Assembly: GCF_014197915.1 (NCBI RefSeq)
Contig: NZ_JACIGK010000009.1
Location: 62,001-126,000 of the forward strand
Direction: 5' to 3'
DNA: 64,000 nucleotides
Source: Roseospira visakhapatnamensis
GTDB taxonomy: Bacteria > Pseudomonadota > Alphaproteobacteria > Rhodospirillales > Rhodospirillaceae
This document shows, in pieces, positions 16,131-24,437 of this stretch; the stretch's first letter is position 1, and each line of letters begins with the position of its first letter. The notes under the pieces were generated by a model. It saw only the letters and a program-made list of their open reading frames with translations. It had not been told where the DNA came from and ran no database searches. The translations under genes and the position numbers were made by a program.

Positions 16131-16787
16131 TCAGATATCGAGAATGCCGTCGCCGTCGGGGTCCGGCGCGTCCAGGGGCGGCGGCGGTGGAGGCGGCGTG
16201 TCGCCGTGCCCGCGCAGCGCATCGAAGAAGTCCTGAAGCCGTTCGGCCTCGCGCTCGATCAGGGGGCGCGCGGTCTCGAGTCCGGCGGTCGCCTCGCAGG
16301 TGGCGCGATTGAGGGCGCAGACGCTTTCGCAGCCCGAGCGAGCATAGTCGTCACCGAATCGGGCGTCGCAACGGCTCATGCACTGATCACGGGCGGCGCG
16401 ACACGCCTCGCTCGTACGCTCACCTGGGGACGGGACCGCCCCTGGATCGCCGGGGTCCGCCTCCGGATCGGCCTCGAACCCGTCCATGAACCGGTCCAGT
16501 TTCTCGGCCTTGTCGTCCAGCCAGGGTTCCACGCCGGACAGGGCGTCCTGGGCCTCACAGGCCGCGCGCTCGACCGCGCACCGGGCCTCGCAGGCGGCGG
16601 AGGCGGCCGAGCCCGGCTCCGTGCCGCCCTGGCAGGCCAGGCCGCATTGACGGGCGACGGCCCCGCAATAGGCGGATCCGGCGTCGCCCAGGGCATCGTC
16701 CTCGGCCGTCCACGCCGGCGTCACCATGCCCCCGGACATGCCGGACAAAGCCAGGACGGTCAGCAGGATCAGGATCACCGCGCGCAT
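16131..16787 (-). CDS. secreted cysteine-rich protein with duplicated Cys module
   Basis: A 218-residue protein I do not recognise. Residues 1-27 form a signal peptide (MRAVILILLTVLALSGMSGG, then PAWTA). Two similar modules follow with paired cysteines spaced C-x(6-7)-C-x3-C and C-x3-C: YCGAVARQCGLACQGG with ACEARCAVERAACEA, and ACRAARDQCMSRCDA with GCESVCALNRATCEA. The second repeats the first about 90 residues later. The tail ends with a proline run and DAPDPDGDGILDI, which resembles a calcium-binding thrombospondin-3-like repeat. Its ATG is only 4 bases from the stop of the upstream membrane protein, so translation is probably coupled and the two may act together in the envelope. Confidence 0.6.
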   Translation of the reverse strand: MRAVILILLTVLALSGMSGGMVTPAWTAEDDALGDAGSAYCGAVARQCGLACQGGTEPGSAASAACEARCAVERAACEAQDALSGVEPWLDDKAEKLDRFMDGFEADPEADPGDPGAVPSPGERTSEACRAARDQCMSRCDARFGDDYARSGCESVCALNRATCEATAGLETARPLIEREAERLQDFFDALRGHGDTPPPPPPPLDAPDPDGDGILDI

Positions 16788-16791
16788 GGTG

Positions 16792-17868
16792 TCACCCTCT
16801 CTCCGTCGGCGGGCCAATCCCTGGTTCGGCCCGCGTTGACACGTCAGGTTCGCCGGCAAATGTGCCCGCTTCGGGGCGATCGCCGGCGGAGGGCTGCTCG
16901 CGCCGCCACCCGCCCGGCAGCGCCAGCAGGCCCAGGACCGCCGACCCGACCAGTACCACCGCGTGGAACAGCACCCCGGTCGCCAGCGCCGTCGCCCCGT
17001 CCAGCCCGGCCGGCATCAGCGCCAGCATCCACGCGGCCTCGAAGGTGCCCACGCTGGCCACCGTGTTGACCGGCAGCACCGAGGCCAGCGCCGTCGCGCT
17101 GCCGCCGGCGATACCGCCGGCCAGCCCCACGCCCGGTCCGGCCGCGTTGGCGCACAGCCAGGCAATCAGGAAGATGGGTCCCCACGCCGGCAGGGTCCAG
17201 CCCAGCAGCAGCCCCAGCCGTCCGGGTGTCATCGTCCCCACCGAGTCGAACAGCGCGGCGGCGAATCGCCCGACCCGGCCGGGCACCAACGGCGTCAAGC
17301 GACCCAGGCGCCGGGCCAGGGCGGGCGCGAGGGCCAGTCCCCCCAGCACCGCCAGCAACGCGACCGAGGCCACCGGTCCCGCCTGGGGCAAGGCCACCCG
17401 CGCCGCCGGCAGCCACGCCAGGGCGACGATCCCCGCACCCAGCACGACCACCAGGTCCAGCAGCCGCAGCACCAGCAGCAACGCCGATCCGGTCGCCATG
17501 GGCGTGCCCACGGCCCGGTGGAGCAGCCAGATCAACGACACCTCGCCGAGCCGCATGGGCACGAACGACGCCAGCATGGAATGCATCGCCGCCACCCGGC
17601 CAAGGGCCAGCATCCGGCGTCCGTCCATCGGCAGGCTCAGCGCCGCCCGCAGCCGCAGCGCCCGGGCCAGGGGAATCAGGGGATACAGCGCCAGCGCCGC
17701 CGTCAGCGCGAGCGGATTGGCGCCGACCAGGGCCTCGACCACCGATCGTCCCGTGTCCTCGGGCACCGCCCAGACCACCAGGGCGGCCACCAGGGCCACC
17801 GCCAGCCCCACGTTCCAGACCAGGGTGCGCGGGCGAACACGCCCGCCCCGCCGTGGTGCGTGTGACAT
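16792..17868 (-). CDS. lysylphosphatidylglycerol synthase TM region / flippase-like protein
   Basis: A 358-residue polytopic membrane protein of the UPF0104/LPG_synthase_TM family, which includes MprF flippase domains and GtrA-linked lipid transport proteins. Visible features are about eight hydrophobic segments and the motif RLGEVSLIWLLHRAVG (positive residues ahead of a helix), preceded by SMLASFVPMRLGE, which is well conserved in the family. MSHAPRRGG at 17868 was chosen as start over an ATG seven codons upstream. Its partner gene downstream encodes the secreted cysteine-rich protein. The lipid substrate cannot be assigned. Confidence 0.7.
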   Translation of the reverse strand: MSHAPRRGGRVRPRTLVWNVGLAVALVAALVVWAVPEDTGRSVVEALVGANPLALTAALALYPLIPLARALRLRAALSLPMDGRRMLALGRVAAMHSMLASFVPMRLGEVSLIWLLHRAVGTPMATGSALLLVLRLLDLVVVLGAGIVALAWLPAARVALPQAGPVASVALLAVLGGLALAPALARRLGRLTPLVPGRVGRFAAALFDSVGTMTPGRLGLLLGWTLPAWGPIFLIAWLCANAAGPGVGLAGGIAGGSATALASVLPVNTVASVGTFEAAWMLALMPAGLDGATALATGVLFHAVVLVGSAVLGLLALPGGWRREQPSAGDRPEAGTFAGEPDVSTRAEPGIGPPTERG

Positions 17869-18069
17869 GGTCTTCTCCCTGGTCCTCACGACATCGAGAC
17901 GCGAGGTCTAGTCCGGATCGGTCGTCGCGGGAAGGCGGGATCGCCGGGCGGACGCATGGACGGCGGGACGCGGTGGTCCTAAAGTGGCCATGATCCCACG
18001 GCACGACCGGTCTGCATGTCTCGGACCCGACGCACGTGGTCCGGACCCGGAACAGGAGGGATGGAACCA

Positions 18070-18822
18070 GTGCGGATTCCACGACGGACCAGGGCGCGCG
18101 GGCAGACAGGGGCCTTCTTGGTGGCACTGGCGACCCTTTTCGCTCTTTCGGTTGCGCCGCAGCCCGGGATCGGTCGCGGCCTGGACGTTGCGGGCCCGGG
18201 CGCGGACACCCCCCTCCGGCCCCGCGTCATCGACGGCGACACGGTGCAGACCGCCGAGGGCGTGTACCACCTGTTCGGCGTCGATGCCCCGGAACTGGGA
18301 CAACGATGCCTGCGCGCGGGCCGCTGGGGCACCTGCGGCCTGGACGCCGCCTTCGCGCTGAATCGCGCCCTGGGGCTGGCCCTGGCTCCGTTGGTCTGCA
18401 CGCCGGTGGGCGAGGCGGCCGAGCGTCCCGGCACCGCCACCTGTGCCATCAACCAGACCCAGGACCTGGCCATGATGCTGCTGTCCCAGGGACTGGCGCT
18501 GGCCCTGCCGACGGCCCCGGCGAGTTACAAGGAGGCCGAGGAAAGCGCGCGCGCCGGACGCCTGGGCATCTGGTCCACCGACTTCGTGCGGCCGTCCAAC
18601 TGGCGGCGGGGCGGACGCCTGCCCGACGCGCCGGTGGACGGGACGGGGCCCGTGTGTCCCATCAAGGCCATGACGACCGACGACGGCACGCCCATCTATC
18701 TGGTGCCGCTCGATCCCGGCTACGACAAGATCGAGGACTCCGCCATCGTCACCCGCTTTTGCAGCGATGACGCCGCCGAGGCCGAGGGCTGGCGCCGTCC
18801 TCCGCTGTCCGACCCGCGCTGA
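18070..18822 (+). CDS. secreted staphylococcal-nuclease-like protein
   Basis: A 250-residue exported protein with a thermonuclease (SNase) fold. An N-terminal hydrophobic signal (GAFLVALATLFALSVAP) is followed by RVIDGDTVQTAEGVYHLFGVDAPELGQRC, shown here as RVIDGDTVQ and YHLFGVDAPELGQRC, the SNase calcium/active-site region. EESARAGRLGIW is the conserved C-terminal helix motif. The usual catalytic Arg in VR-x-x-GVD is replaced (YHLFGVD), and RAGRLGIW supplies the later Arg, so activity is uncertain. The GTG at 18070 was preferred because AGGAGG (18054-18059) is ten bases before it, whereas the ATG at 18061 is too close. It is monocistronic. Confidence 0.75.
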   Translation: MRIPRRTRARGQTGAFLVALATLFALSVAPQPGIGRGLDVAGPGADTPLRPRVIDGDTVQTAEGVYHLFGVDAPELGQRCLRAGRWGTCGLDAAFALNRALGLALAPLVCTPVGEAAERPGTATCAINQTQDLAMMLLSQGLALALPTAPASYKEAEESARAGRLGIWSTDFVRPSNWRRGGRLPDAPVDGTGPVCPIKAMTTDDGTPIYLVPLDPGYDKIEDSAIVTRFCSDDAAEAEGWRRPPLSDPR

Positions 18823-18854
18823 CCGCCGGTCCGGCGACGACGTCGCGCCTGGTG

Positions 18855-19436
18855 TCAGAACCCCATCGAGACGGTGACCCGCGCGTCGGGGCAGAAGGGA
18901 TAGTCGGGGGAAAACGTCCGGGCCATCTTCTGCGCCCATCGCACCTGCGCGGCGGTCATCTCGCCGGCCAGGGCGTCGCGCCGCGTGGCCGCCGGCCGCC
19001 ACCCGTCGGCCGCCGCCAAATCGTACCACATGTAGGCGCACAGGACCCCGGCACGCTCGCCCAGGCCACGCTCGAACATCACGCCCAGGCGAAAGCGCGC
19101 CGCCGCGAACCCCTTGTCCGCGACCTGCCGGTACCAGTGCAGCGCCATGGCGAAATCCTGGGGAACGCCGTCACCGCGCGCGTACATCTGGCCCAGGTTG
19201 AACTGAGCGTTGGGATGCCCCTCGGCGGCCAGGGGGCTCCAGATGTCGCGGGCGGTGGCGAAGTCGCCCCGTTGCGCGGCGGCCATGCCGTCGTTGAACG
19301 CCTGGTCGAGGGATTGGGCGCCCGCCTGGCCGGCCATCGTCCCGCTGAACAACGCGCCGGCCAGCACCGCCACGGCCAGACCCACACTCGGCAAGCCGGC
19401 CCGACACCGCCGCGCCCATCGCCAGTCCCGTCTCAT
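18855..19436 (-). CDS. exported Sel1-repeat protein
   Basis: A 193-residue protein with an N-terminal signal (GLAVAVLAGALFSGTMAGQAGA). Sel1-like repeats are visible as DFATARDIWSPLAAEGHPNA with QFNLGQMYARGDGVPQD, then FAMALHWYRQVADKGFAAAR with FRLGVMFERGLGE. SLR proteins are periplasmic scaffolds in envelope signalling or secretion. ATG 19436 follows a weak site, and longer starts add sequence without signal character. The gene sits on the strand of the two-component genes, directly after the sensor kinase (about 80 bases), so it may belong to that transcript. Confidence 0.8.
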   Translation of the reverse strand: MRRDWRWARRCRAGLPSVGLAVAVLAGALFSGTMAGQAGAQSLDQAFNDGMAAAQRGDFATARDIWSPLAAEGHPNAQFNLGQMYARGDGVPQDFAMALHWYRQVADKGFAAARFRLGVMFERGLGERAGVLCAYMWYDLAAADGWRPAATRRDALAGEMTAAQVRWAQKMARTFSPDYPFCPDARVTVSMGF

Positions 19437-19516
19437 GTGCTCGTCTCCCGCCCCCGGACTCCGCCCGGAGTATCGCACGTCCGGTCGGACCGGACCAACG
19501 CCAACCGGAGCGCCCA

Positions 19517-20929
19517 TCACGCGGTGGCGGACAGGGACGGCGGAACCACGTCGGCGGCCGGCGCCGCCGCCGGCACCCGCAGGCGCGCCCGCAAACCGGG
19601 GTCGGCGTTCTCCAGGTCCAGGGTGCCGTCCCAGGCCTCGGCGATATCCTGGACGATCGCCAGACCCAGCCCCCGCCCCACCCCGGCGCTGTCCAGGCGC
19701 GCGCCCCGCCGCAGCACCTCCGACAGCCGCCCGGGCGGAATCCCGGGACCGTCATCGCGGACGGAGATCTCCACCCACGCGCCGTCACGCCGCGCCGTCA
19801 CGGTCACCGCCGCCACGGCGTGGCGCGCCGCGTTGTCCAGCAGATTCCCCAGGGCCTCGGTGCAGTCGTCGGGATCGAGTCGCGCCGCCAGATCCTCCGG
19901 CAGGTCCTCATGCCAGGTCAGGCGGGCGCCGGCCGGCGTGCGGCGCAGCACCGCCAGAAGACCCCGCACCACCCGGGCCGGACGGGCGCGGGCATCGATG
20001 CGCGCCGTGGCGTCCCCCCAATGCGACCGCGCCAGCCGCGCGCGGGCCAGTTCCCGATCGACATGGCGGCGCATGGCCGCCGCCACCTCGGCCACCTCGT
20101 CGGCCAGCGCGTCCTGGCCGGCCGCGCGCAGGCGGTCGACATCCCCGGTCAACACCTGAAGCGGCGTCTTCAGGCCATGGGCCAGGTCACCGGCGCGGGC
20201 ACGGGCGCGGACCACATCGGCCTCGCGCGCCGCCAGCAGGGCGTCGACCTCGGCGGCCAGCGCGCGCACCTCGTCCGGCACGTCCGTCCCCAGGCGGGTC
20301 GCGGTGCCGGCGCGGATGGCTCCCAGGCGCGCGCGCACCGCCGCCAACGGCCGCAGCCCCACGCGGGTCTGCGCGGTCATGGCGCCGATCAGCGCCACCG
20401 CCAGCACCCCCAGGAAGGGCAGCATGTCGGCCGAGAAGGCCACCGTGGCGGCCCGGATATCGGCCCGGTCCATGGCCACGGCCGCCCGCGCCCGGGCGGC
20501 GCCCAGCCGGCGGGGCAGCGTCACGCTGCGTTCCAGAACCAGCAGGTCGACCCCACCCGGCCCCGCCAGCCGGTGTTCATGCACCTGGCCGTCCTGGAGG
20601 TCGTCGCGGGGCAGGCTGAGGTCGGTATCCCAAAGGGACCGCGAGCGCAGCCGGCGTCCGCCGGACTCCAGTTGCCAGTACAGGCCGGACAAGGGGTGGG
20701 CGAAACGGGGGTCGGCGGGCGGACGGGCCTGGATCAGGGCGCCGTCGGCGGCGCGATCCAGCCCGGCGATCACCTGGTCCAGGTGCAACGACAGTTCCGC
20801 CAGGGCGCGGCGCTCCACATGCCGCTCGAACAGCACGGCCAACCCCAGCCCGGCCAGACCCAGGGCCACCAGCACCGCCGCCGCGCCGGCCAGCAGCAGG
20901 CGCAGGCGCAAGGATGTCCGGGGCGTCAT
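19517..20929 (-). CDS. PhoQ-like sensor histidine kinase
   Basis: A 470-residue inner-membrane kinase. Two membrane helices (about 9-32 and 172-190) bound a periplasmic sensor region of about 140 residues. A HAMP-like linker is followed by the phosphoacceptor helix ARAGDLAHGLKTPLQ (His of DLAHGLKTPL), the N box LGNLLDNAARHA, and the G boxes DDGPGIP and GRGLGLAIVQDIA. The layout resembles PhoQ/QseC-type kinases. It overlaps the response regulator by four bases (ATGA), so the two are translationally coupled partners. The signal is unknown. The adjacent PepSY proteins suggest an envelope or metal signal by context. Confidence 0.88.
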   Translation of the reverse strand: MTPRTSLRLRLLLAGAAAVLVALGLAGLGLAVLFERHVERRALAELSLHLDQVIAGLDRAADGALIQARPPADPRFAHPLSGLYWQLESGGRRLRSRSLWDTDLSLPRDDLQDGQVHEHRLAGPGGVDLLVLERSVTLPRRLGAARARAAVAMDRADIRAATVAFSADMLPFLGVLAVALIGAMTAQTRVGLRPLAAVRARLGAIRAGTATRLGTDVPDEVRALAAEVDALLAAREADVVRARARAGDLAHGLKTPLQVLTGDVDRLRAAGQDALADEVAEVAAAMRRHVDRELARARLARSHWGDATARIDARARPARVVRGLLAVLRRTPAGARLTWHEDLPEDLAARLDPDDCTEALGNLLDNAARHAVAAVTVTARRDGAWVEISVRDDGPGIPPGRLSEVLRRGARLDSAGVGRGLGLAIVQDIAEAWDGTLDLENADPGLRARLRVPAAAPAADVVPPSLSATA

Positions 20930-21618
20930 GCCGCGCCGTCCGCCGGCCCACCCGCCGGTCCGTCCACGGCCAGGGTGTAGCCGAAGCCGCGCCGGGTTTC
21001 GATCACGCCGGCCCCAAGCTTGCGCCGCAGCCGCGCCACGACGGCCTCCAGGGCATTGGCCTCGCGCGCGTCGTCGTCGCCGTATAGGTGCTCAAGAAGC
21101 TCCGTCACCGCGATCACCCGGTCCCGGTGCAACGCCAGATAGGACAACAGGCGGTACTCCAGGGGCGACAGCGACCGGGGCACGCCGTCCACCCTGACCT
21201 CCATGGTGCGGGTATCCAGGCTCACGCGGCCGACCCGCACCACCGCCGCCCCCTGGCCGGCGGACCGGCGAATCAGGGCGCGGGCGCGCGCCACCAGTTC
21301 CTCCATGTGGAACGGCTTGGGCAGGTAGTCGTCGGCGCCGGCGTCGATGCCCTCGACACGCTCGCTCCAGGTGCCCCGCGCGGTCAGCACCAGCACCGGA
21401 TCGTGGCGGCCGGCGGCCCGCCAGCGCTTGAGCACGGCCAGGCCGTCCAGGCCCGGCAGGCCCAGGTCGAGAACGATCAGGTCATAGGCCTCGGTCTCGC
21501 CCAGGAACCAGGCGTCCTCACCGTCGCCGCAAACCTCCACCCGATACCCCGCCGCGCCCAGGGCGGCGGCCACGTCGCGCGCGATTCGCGCGTCGTCCTC
21601 CACCAGAAGAACGCGCAT
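20926..21618 (-). CDS. OmpR/PhoP-family response regulator
   Basis: A 230-residue regulator. The receiver domain has the acidic pair in VEDDARIAR, the phosphoacceptor in LIVLDLGLPGLDG, the Thr in VLTARG and the Lys in YLPKPFHMEELVAR. The C-terminal winged helix (SLSPLEYRLLSYLALHRDRV, then LEHLYGDDDAREANALEAVVARLRRKLG, here split) is OmpR-like and ends RRGFGYTL. It partners the overlapping kinase. A likely target is the divergent PepSY promoter region about 500 bases upstream, where CTGACA half-sites repeat. Confidence 0.92.
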   Translation of the reverse strand: MRVLLVEDDARIARDVAAALGAAGYRVEVCGDGEDAWFLGETEAYDLIVLDLGLPGLDGLAVLKRWRAAGRHDPVLVLTARGTWSERVEGIDAGADDYLPKPFHMEELVARARALIRRSAGQGAAVVRVGRVSLDTRTMEVRVDGVPRSLSPLEYRLLSYLALHRDRVIAVTELLEHLYGDDDAREANALEAVVARLRRKLGAGVIETRRGFGYTLAVDGPAGGPADGAA

Positions 21619-21765
21619 GCCCCATCCTCTCGATCACTGTCCTCTCCAGGACAGCCCGGCCGGACCGCCGCGGCGATCGCCACGCGCGTGACGCGATCGC
21701 CACACCCTGGCACACCCGGGCGCGGGTCGCGAGGCCAGCGGGCGGCGCGGCCACGGCCGGCCGGG

Positions 21766-22116
21766 TCAGTCCTCGTCCTCGATCGCGACGATCTCGGCCG
21801 TGTGGGCGTCCACCATCACCTCCCGGACCCAACCCTCGGGGGAGACCACGGTGAACTCGTAGACGAACGCGCCGTGCTCCCGCTCCAGGTCGACCTCGAT
21901 GACGCGCCCGGGCAGGGCCGCGCCGACCACCGCCAGGATGTCCGCCAGGGCGCGGATCTCGCCACGCGCCAGCGCCCGACGCGCGCGCTCGTGGTCGTCG
22001 TCGTGGCGATCGTCCTCGTCGGCCAGGGCCAGGCCCACGGCGCCCATGGCCACCAGGGCGAGGAGGACGATCGCGCCCGCCGGCGCCCACCCGTGAAGCG
22101 GTCGATGCTTGGTCAT
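21766..22116 (-). CDS. PepSY-domain membrane-anchored protein
   Basis: A 116-residue protein with one membrane anchor or signal (GAIVLLALVAMGAVGLALA, residues 14-32) and then an acidic/basic linker (DEDDRHDDDHERARRALARG). The C-terminal PepSY domain reads GEIRALADILAVVGAALPGRV, then IEVDLEREHGAFVYEFTVV and MVDAHTAEIVAIEDED. PepSY proteins are periplasmic, and those beside two-component systems are proposed to inhibit proteases or modulate the sensor. It is transcribed toward the response regulator and divergently from a second PepSY gene. Confidence 0.82.
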   Translation of the reverse strand: MTKHRPLHGWAPAGAIVLLALVAMGAVGLALADEDDRHDDDHERARRALARGEIRALADILAVVGAALPGRVIEVDLEREHGAFVYEFTVVSPEGWVREVMVDAHTAEIVAIEDED

Positions 22117-22125
22117 GGCCTCCTT

Positions 22126-22178
22126 CTGACACGCGCCCGCTGACATCGCGCTGACGCCCCGGCTCAGGCCCGTGTCAG
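22126..22178. promoter_or_regulatory. candidate response-regulator operator between divergent PepSY genes
   Basis: CTGAC occurs in direct orientation at 22126, 22140 and 22151 (as CTGACA, CTGACA and CTGACG), and TGTCAG in inverse orientation at 22173-22178. Two copies are 11 bp apart, the usual half-site spacing for OmpR/PhoP-family regulators. The site sits between two divergent genes next to such a regulator. Confidence 0.4.
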
Positions 22179-22266
22179 CGGACCCGTGCCAGGGTGTCCC
22201 CATGCCGTCGCGCTCCCCGGGGACGGCGGCGACCCCGCCCTCCCATCTCATCACGGAGACCCCCTC

Positions 22267-22554
22267 ATGCGCCCTGTTCTGATCCTGTCCTGTGTCGCCC
22301 TCGGCCTGGCCGCCACGCCCGCCCTGGCCTCGCCCGACGACCTGCGTCCGCGCCCGCTCGCCACGCAAGGCGTCCCCTGGCTGAGCGTCAGCGAGATCGC
22401 CGACCTGGTCGCGTCGCGTGGCCTGACGGTGCGGGCGGTGGAAGCCGAACGCTCCGTCTACGAGGTCAAGGCCATCGACGCCAACGGCCAGCGCCTCGAA
22501 CTCGCGGTGGACCCGGTGACGGGCGACATCCTGGCCCGCGAGTTCGACGACTGA
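22267..22554 (+). CDS. exported PepSY-domain protein
   Basis: A 95-residue protein with a cleavable signal (MRPVLILSCVALGLAATPALA, split: MRPVLILSCV and ALGLAATPALA). One PepSY domain follows: WLSVSEIADLVASRGLTVRA, then YEVKAIDANGQRLELAVDPV and TGDILAREFDD. This is the PepSY_2-type arrangement common as small periplasmic proteins in operons with cytochrome b561. The start has ACGGAGACCCCCTC upstream. It lies about 110 bases before the cytochrome gene and is probably co-transcribed with it. Confidence 0.85.
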   Translation: MRPVLILSCVALGLAATPALASPDDLRPRPLATQGVPWLSVSEIADLVASRGLTVRAVEAERSVYEVKAIDANGQRLELAVDPVTGDILAREFDD

Positions 22555-22666
22555 GGGCCATCCCCGATCCCGCGTCGGCCCGGGGTCCCGGGTCGACGCG
22601 CCCCTTATCCCATCCCCGGCTCCATCCGTCGGAGCCCCCACACCGCACACGGAAACACGAGCCGCC

Positions 22667-23350
22667 ATGACCGAATACGCACAGCCCCCGGCCGTCGCCG
22701 AGTCGACGTCCACGCCCGCCGACCGGATACAGGTCTGGGACCCCCTGGTCCGCATTGGTCACTGGGTCCTGGTGGCCGCCTTCGCCGTCGCCTACCTGAC
22801 CGAGGGCGAACCCGAGTGGCTGCACACCTGGGCCGGCTACGCCATCGTCGCGACCCTTCTCCTGCGCGTCGTCTGGGGGGTCATCGGCCCCGACCACGCC
22901 CGCTTCGCCAGCTTCGTGCGCGGCCCGGGGACGGCCCTGGCCTATCTGCGGGACGAGATGCGCGGCACCGCGCGCCGCACCCTCGGCCACAACCCGGCCG
23001 GCGGCCTCATGGCGGTGGCGCTGCTGGTCTGCCTGGCCGGCACGACCGGGACCGGCATGGCCCTGCTGGCCGAGGGCGGCGAAGGCCCCCTGGCGCCCTT
23101 CATGGGACCGGCCGCGACGGCCCCGAGCATGGTGATCGGTCCGGCGCTGGCGGACGAGGACGGCTGGGAGCACGCGGGCACCGCCGCCTCCGAAAGCGAG
23201 GCCGCCGAACGCTGGGAGGAGTGGCACGAGGTCTTCGCCAACCTGACCCTGGCGCTCATCGCCCTGCATGTGCTGGGCGCCATCGGCAGCAGCCTCGTCC
23301 ACCGCGAGAATCTGGTCCGCGCCATGATCGACGGACGCAAGCGGCCGTAG
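22667..23350 (+). CDS. cytochrome b561 family protein
   Basis: A 227-residue integral membrane di-haem cytochrome of the Ni/Fe-hydrogenase-type b561 group. Candidate haem ligands are His in RIGHWVLVAAF (first helix), in WLHTWAGY (second helix), and in LALIALHVLGAIGSSLVHREN (last helix, split here at GAIG). VWDPLVRIGHW at the start is the family signature. An insertion of about 50 polar residues (residues 145-185) separates helices 3 and 4. With the adjacent PepSY protein it forms the common PepSY-b561 pair thought to move electrons across the membrane. Partners are unknown. Confidence 0.85.
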   Translation: MTEYAQPPAVAESTSTPADRIQVWDPLVRIGHWVLVAAFAVAYLTEGEPEWLHTWAGYAIVATLLLRVVWGVIGPDHARFASFVRGPGTALAYLRDEMRGTARRTLGHNPAGGLMAVALLVCLAGTTGTGMALLAEGGEGPLAPFMGPAATAPSMVIGPALADEDGWEHAGTAASESEAAERWEEWHEVFANLTLALIALHVLGAIGSSLVHRENLVRAMIDGRKRP

Positions 23351-23657
23351 GGCGGCGCCGTCATCAAGGGACTCGTCCTGGACGGCATCACCGGTATTCA
23401 CACACGCACGGACGGTCTATTCGCGCACAGAGCGAAGATTGAACAAATAATATCCATCGAAACCGCACCAGACTCGAAGTCAAACCGCACCAAATGCCTG
23501 ACGGAGGAGAGACAAGACGAACCACCATGGTTGCCATCTCTGCGAAAAATGGTCTAGCTAAAAGAAACGGTCCTCGTCCTCCGTCACATCCCGCGACGTC
23601 CCATACCCTTGGGGACGCGCGGCCGGCGCCGGCCCTTCAGGACAGCAGAGGTTGCCC
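23351..23657. other. intergenic region ahead of cheZ
   Basis: About 300 bases. Bases 23430-23560 are unusually AT-rich for this genome and contain the direct repeat listed next. No supported gene. Confidence 0.5.
23460..23492. repeat. direct repeat AAACCGCACCA, two copies 22 bp apart
   Basis: Identical 11-mers at 23460-23470 and 23482-23492. The spacing is two helical turns and they lie upstream of cheZ, consistent with a regulator binding site. Confidence 0.4.
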
Positions 23658-24437
23658 ATGACCACCACCCGCCGTCCCTTCACCGCCGAAATGCGCCGTG
23701 GCCCTCGCGGAGCCGAGCCCCCCGTGCTGACCAGCGAGGGACCGGCGGAGGACGGAAACGCCGCCGTCCTCCAGGCCATCGCCGTCCTGACCGAACGTCT
23801 GGCGTCGCTGGAGTCGCGCCTGCCGGAGCCGGCGGCGCCGGCAGCCGAGCCCGAGCCAGCCCCGGACCCCGGTCCCCCGCCCGAAGTGCTGCACCTGGAG
23901 CGCAACAAGGAAGAGGTGAAAGTGCTGCGCATGGAGATCAGCGCCCTGGCGCGGTGCATCGACGAGACCAAGACGGAAATCGCGAAACTGCGCGACCAGC
24001 AGGCCCAGGGCGATCGCCTCACCGCCGTGGCCCACGAACTGGACGCCATCGTCGGCGCCACGGAATCGGCGACCAACGGCATTCTGGACATCATCGAGTC
24101 GGTGGCCTCCATGGTGTCGGAGATCCAGGCGCAGGAGCAGGACAGCTACATCCGACAGTTGGCCGACGACATCCAGGACAAGCTCATGGGCGTCTTCGAA
24201 CACTGCAACTTCCAGGACCTGACCGGCCAGCGCATCACCAAGGTGGTCAATACGATGAAGTTCATCGAAGAGCGCATCGACCACATGATGGACATCTGGG
24301 GACGCGACGGCTTTCTGGTGGACGCCGAGGACGAGTGGCAGGCGCAGCGCGCCGAGGAGGAAAAGCGTCTGCTCAACGGCCCGCAGATCGGCCAGAAGGG
24401 GATCAGCCAGGACGAGATCGACGCCCTGTTCGATTGA
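23658..24437 (+). CDS. cheZ: chemotaxis protein phosphatase CheZ
   Basis: A 259-residue CheZ, which dephosphorylates CheY-P to reset the flagellar motor signal. The catalytic helix is seen at FQDLTGQRITKVV, where the Gln of QDLTGQ is the conserved catalytic residue, and a long coiled-coil region precedes it (SATNGILDIIESVASM region). The extreme C-terminus, ISQDEIDALFD, is the CheY-binding tail. The N-terminal 80 residues are Pro/Ala-rich and variable. ATG 23658 was chosen over a nearby TTG. No other che or fli gene is in the window, so it is an isolated chemotaxis gene. Confidence 0.88.
   Translation: MTTTRRPFTAEMRRGPRGAEPPVLTSEGPAEDGNAAVLQAIAVLTERLASLESRLPEPAAPAAEPEPAPDPGPPPEVLHLERNKEEVKVLRMEISALARCIDETKTEIAKLRDQQAQGDRLTAVAHELDAIVGATESATNGILDIIESVASMVSEIQAQEQDSYIRQLADDIQDKLMGVFEHCNFQDLTGQRITKVVNTMKFIEERIDHMMDIWGRDGFLVDAEDEWQAQRAEEEKRLLNGPQIGQKGISQDEIDALFD

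Noticed and set aside
23527-23661. 44-codon open frame ending ATGA on the cheZ start
   Set aside because: The overlap with cheZ looks like a coupled leader peptide, but the nearest GGAGGAG is about 15 bases too far from its ATG and the encoded sequence is unremarkable. It is probably chance.
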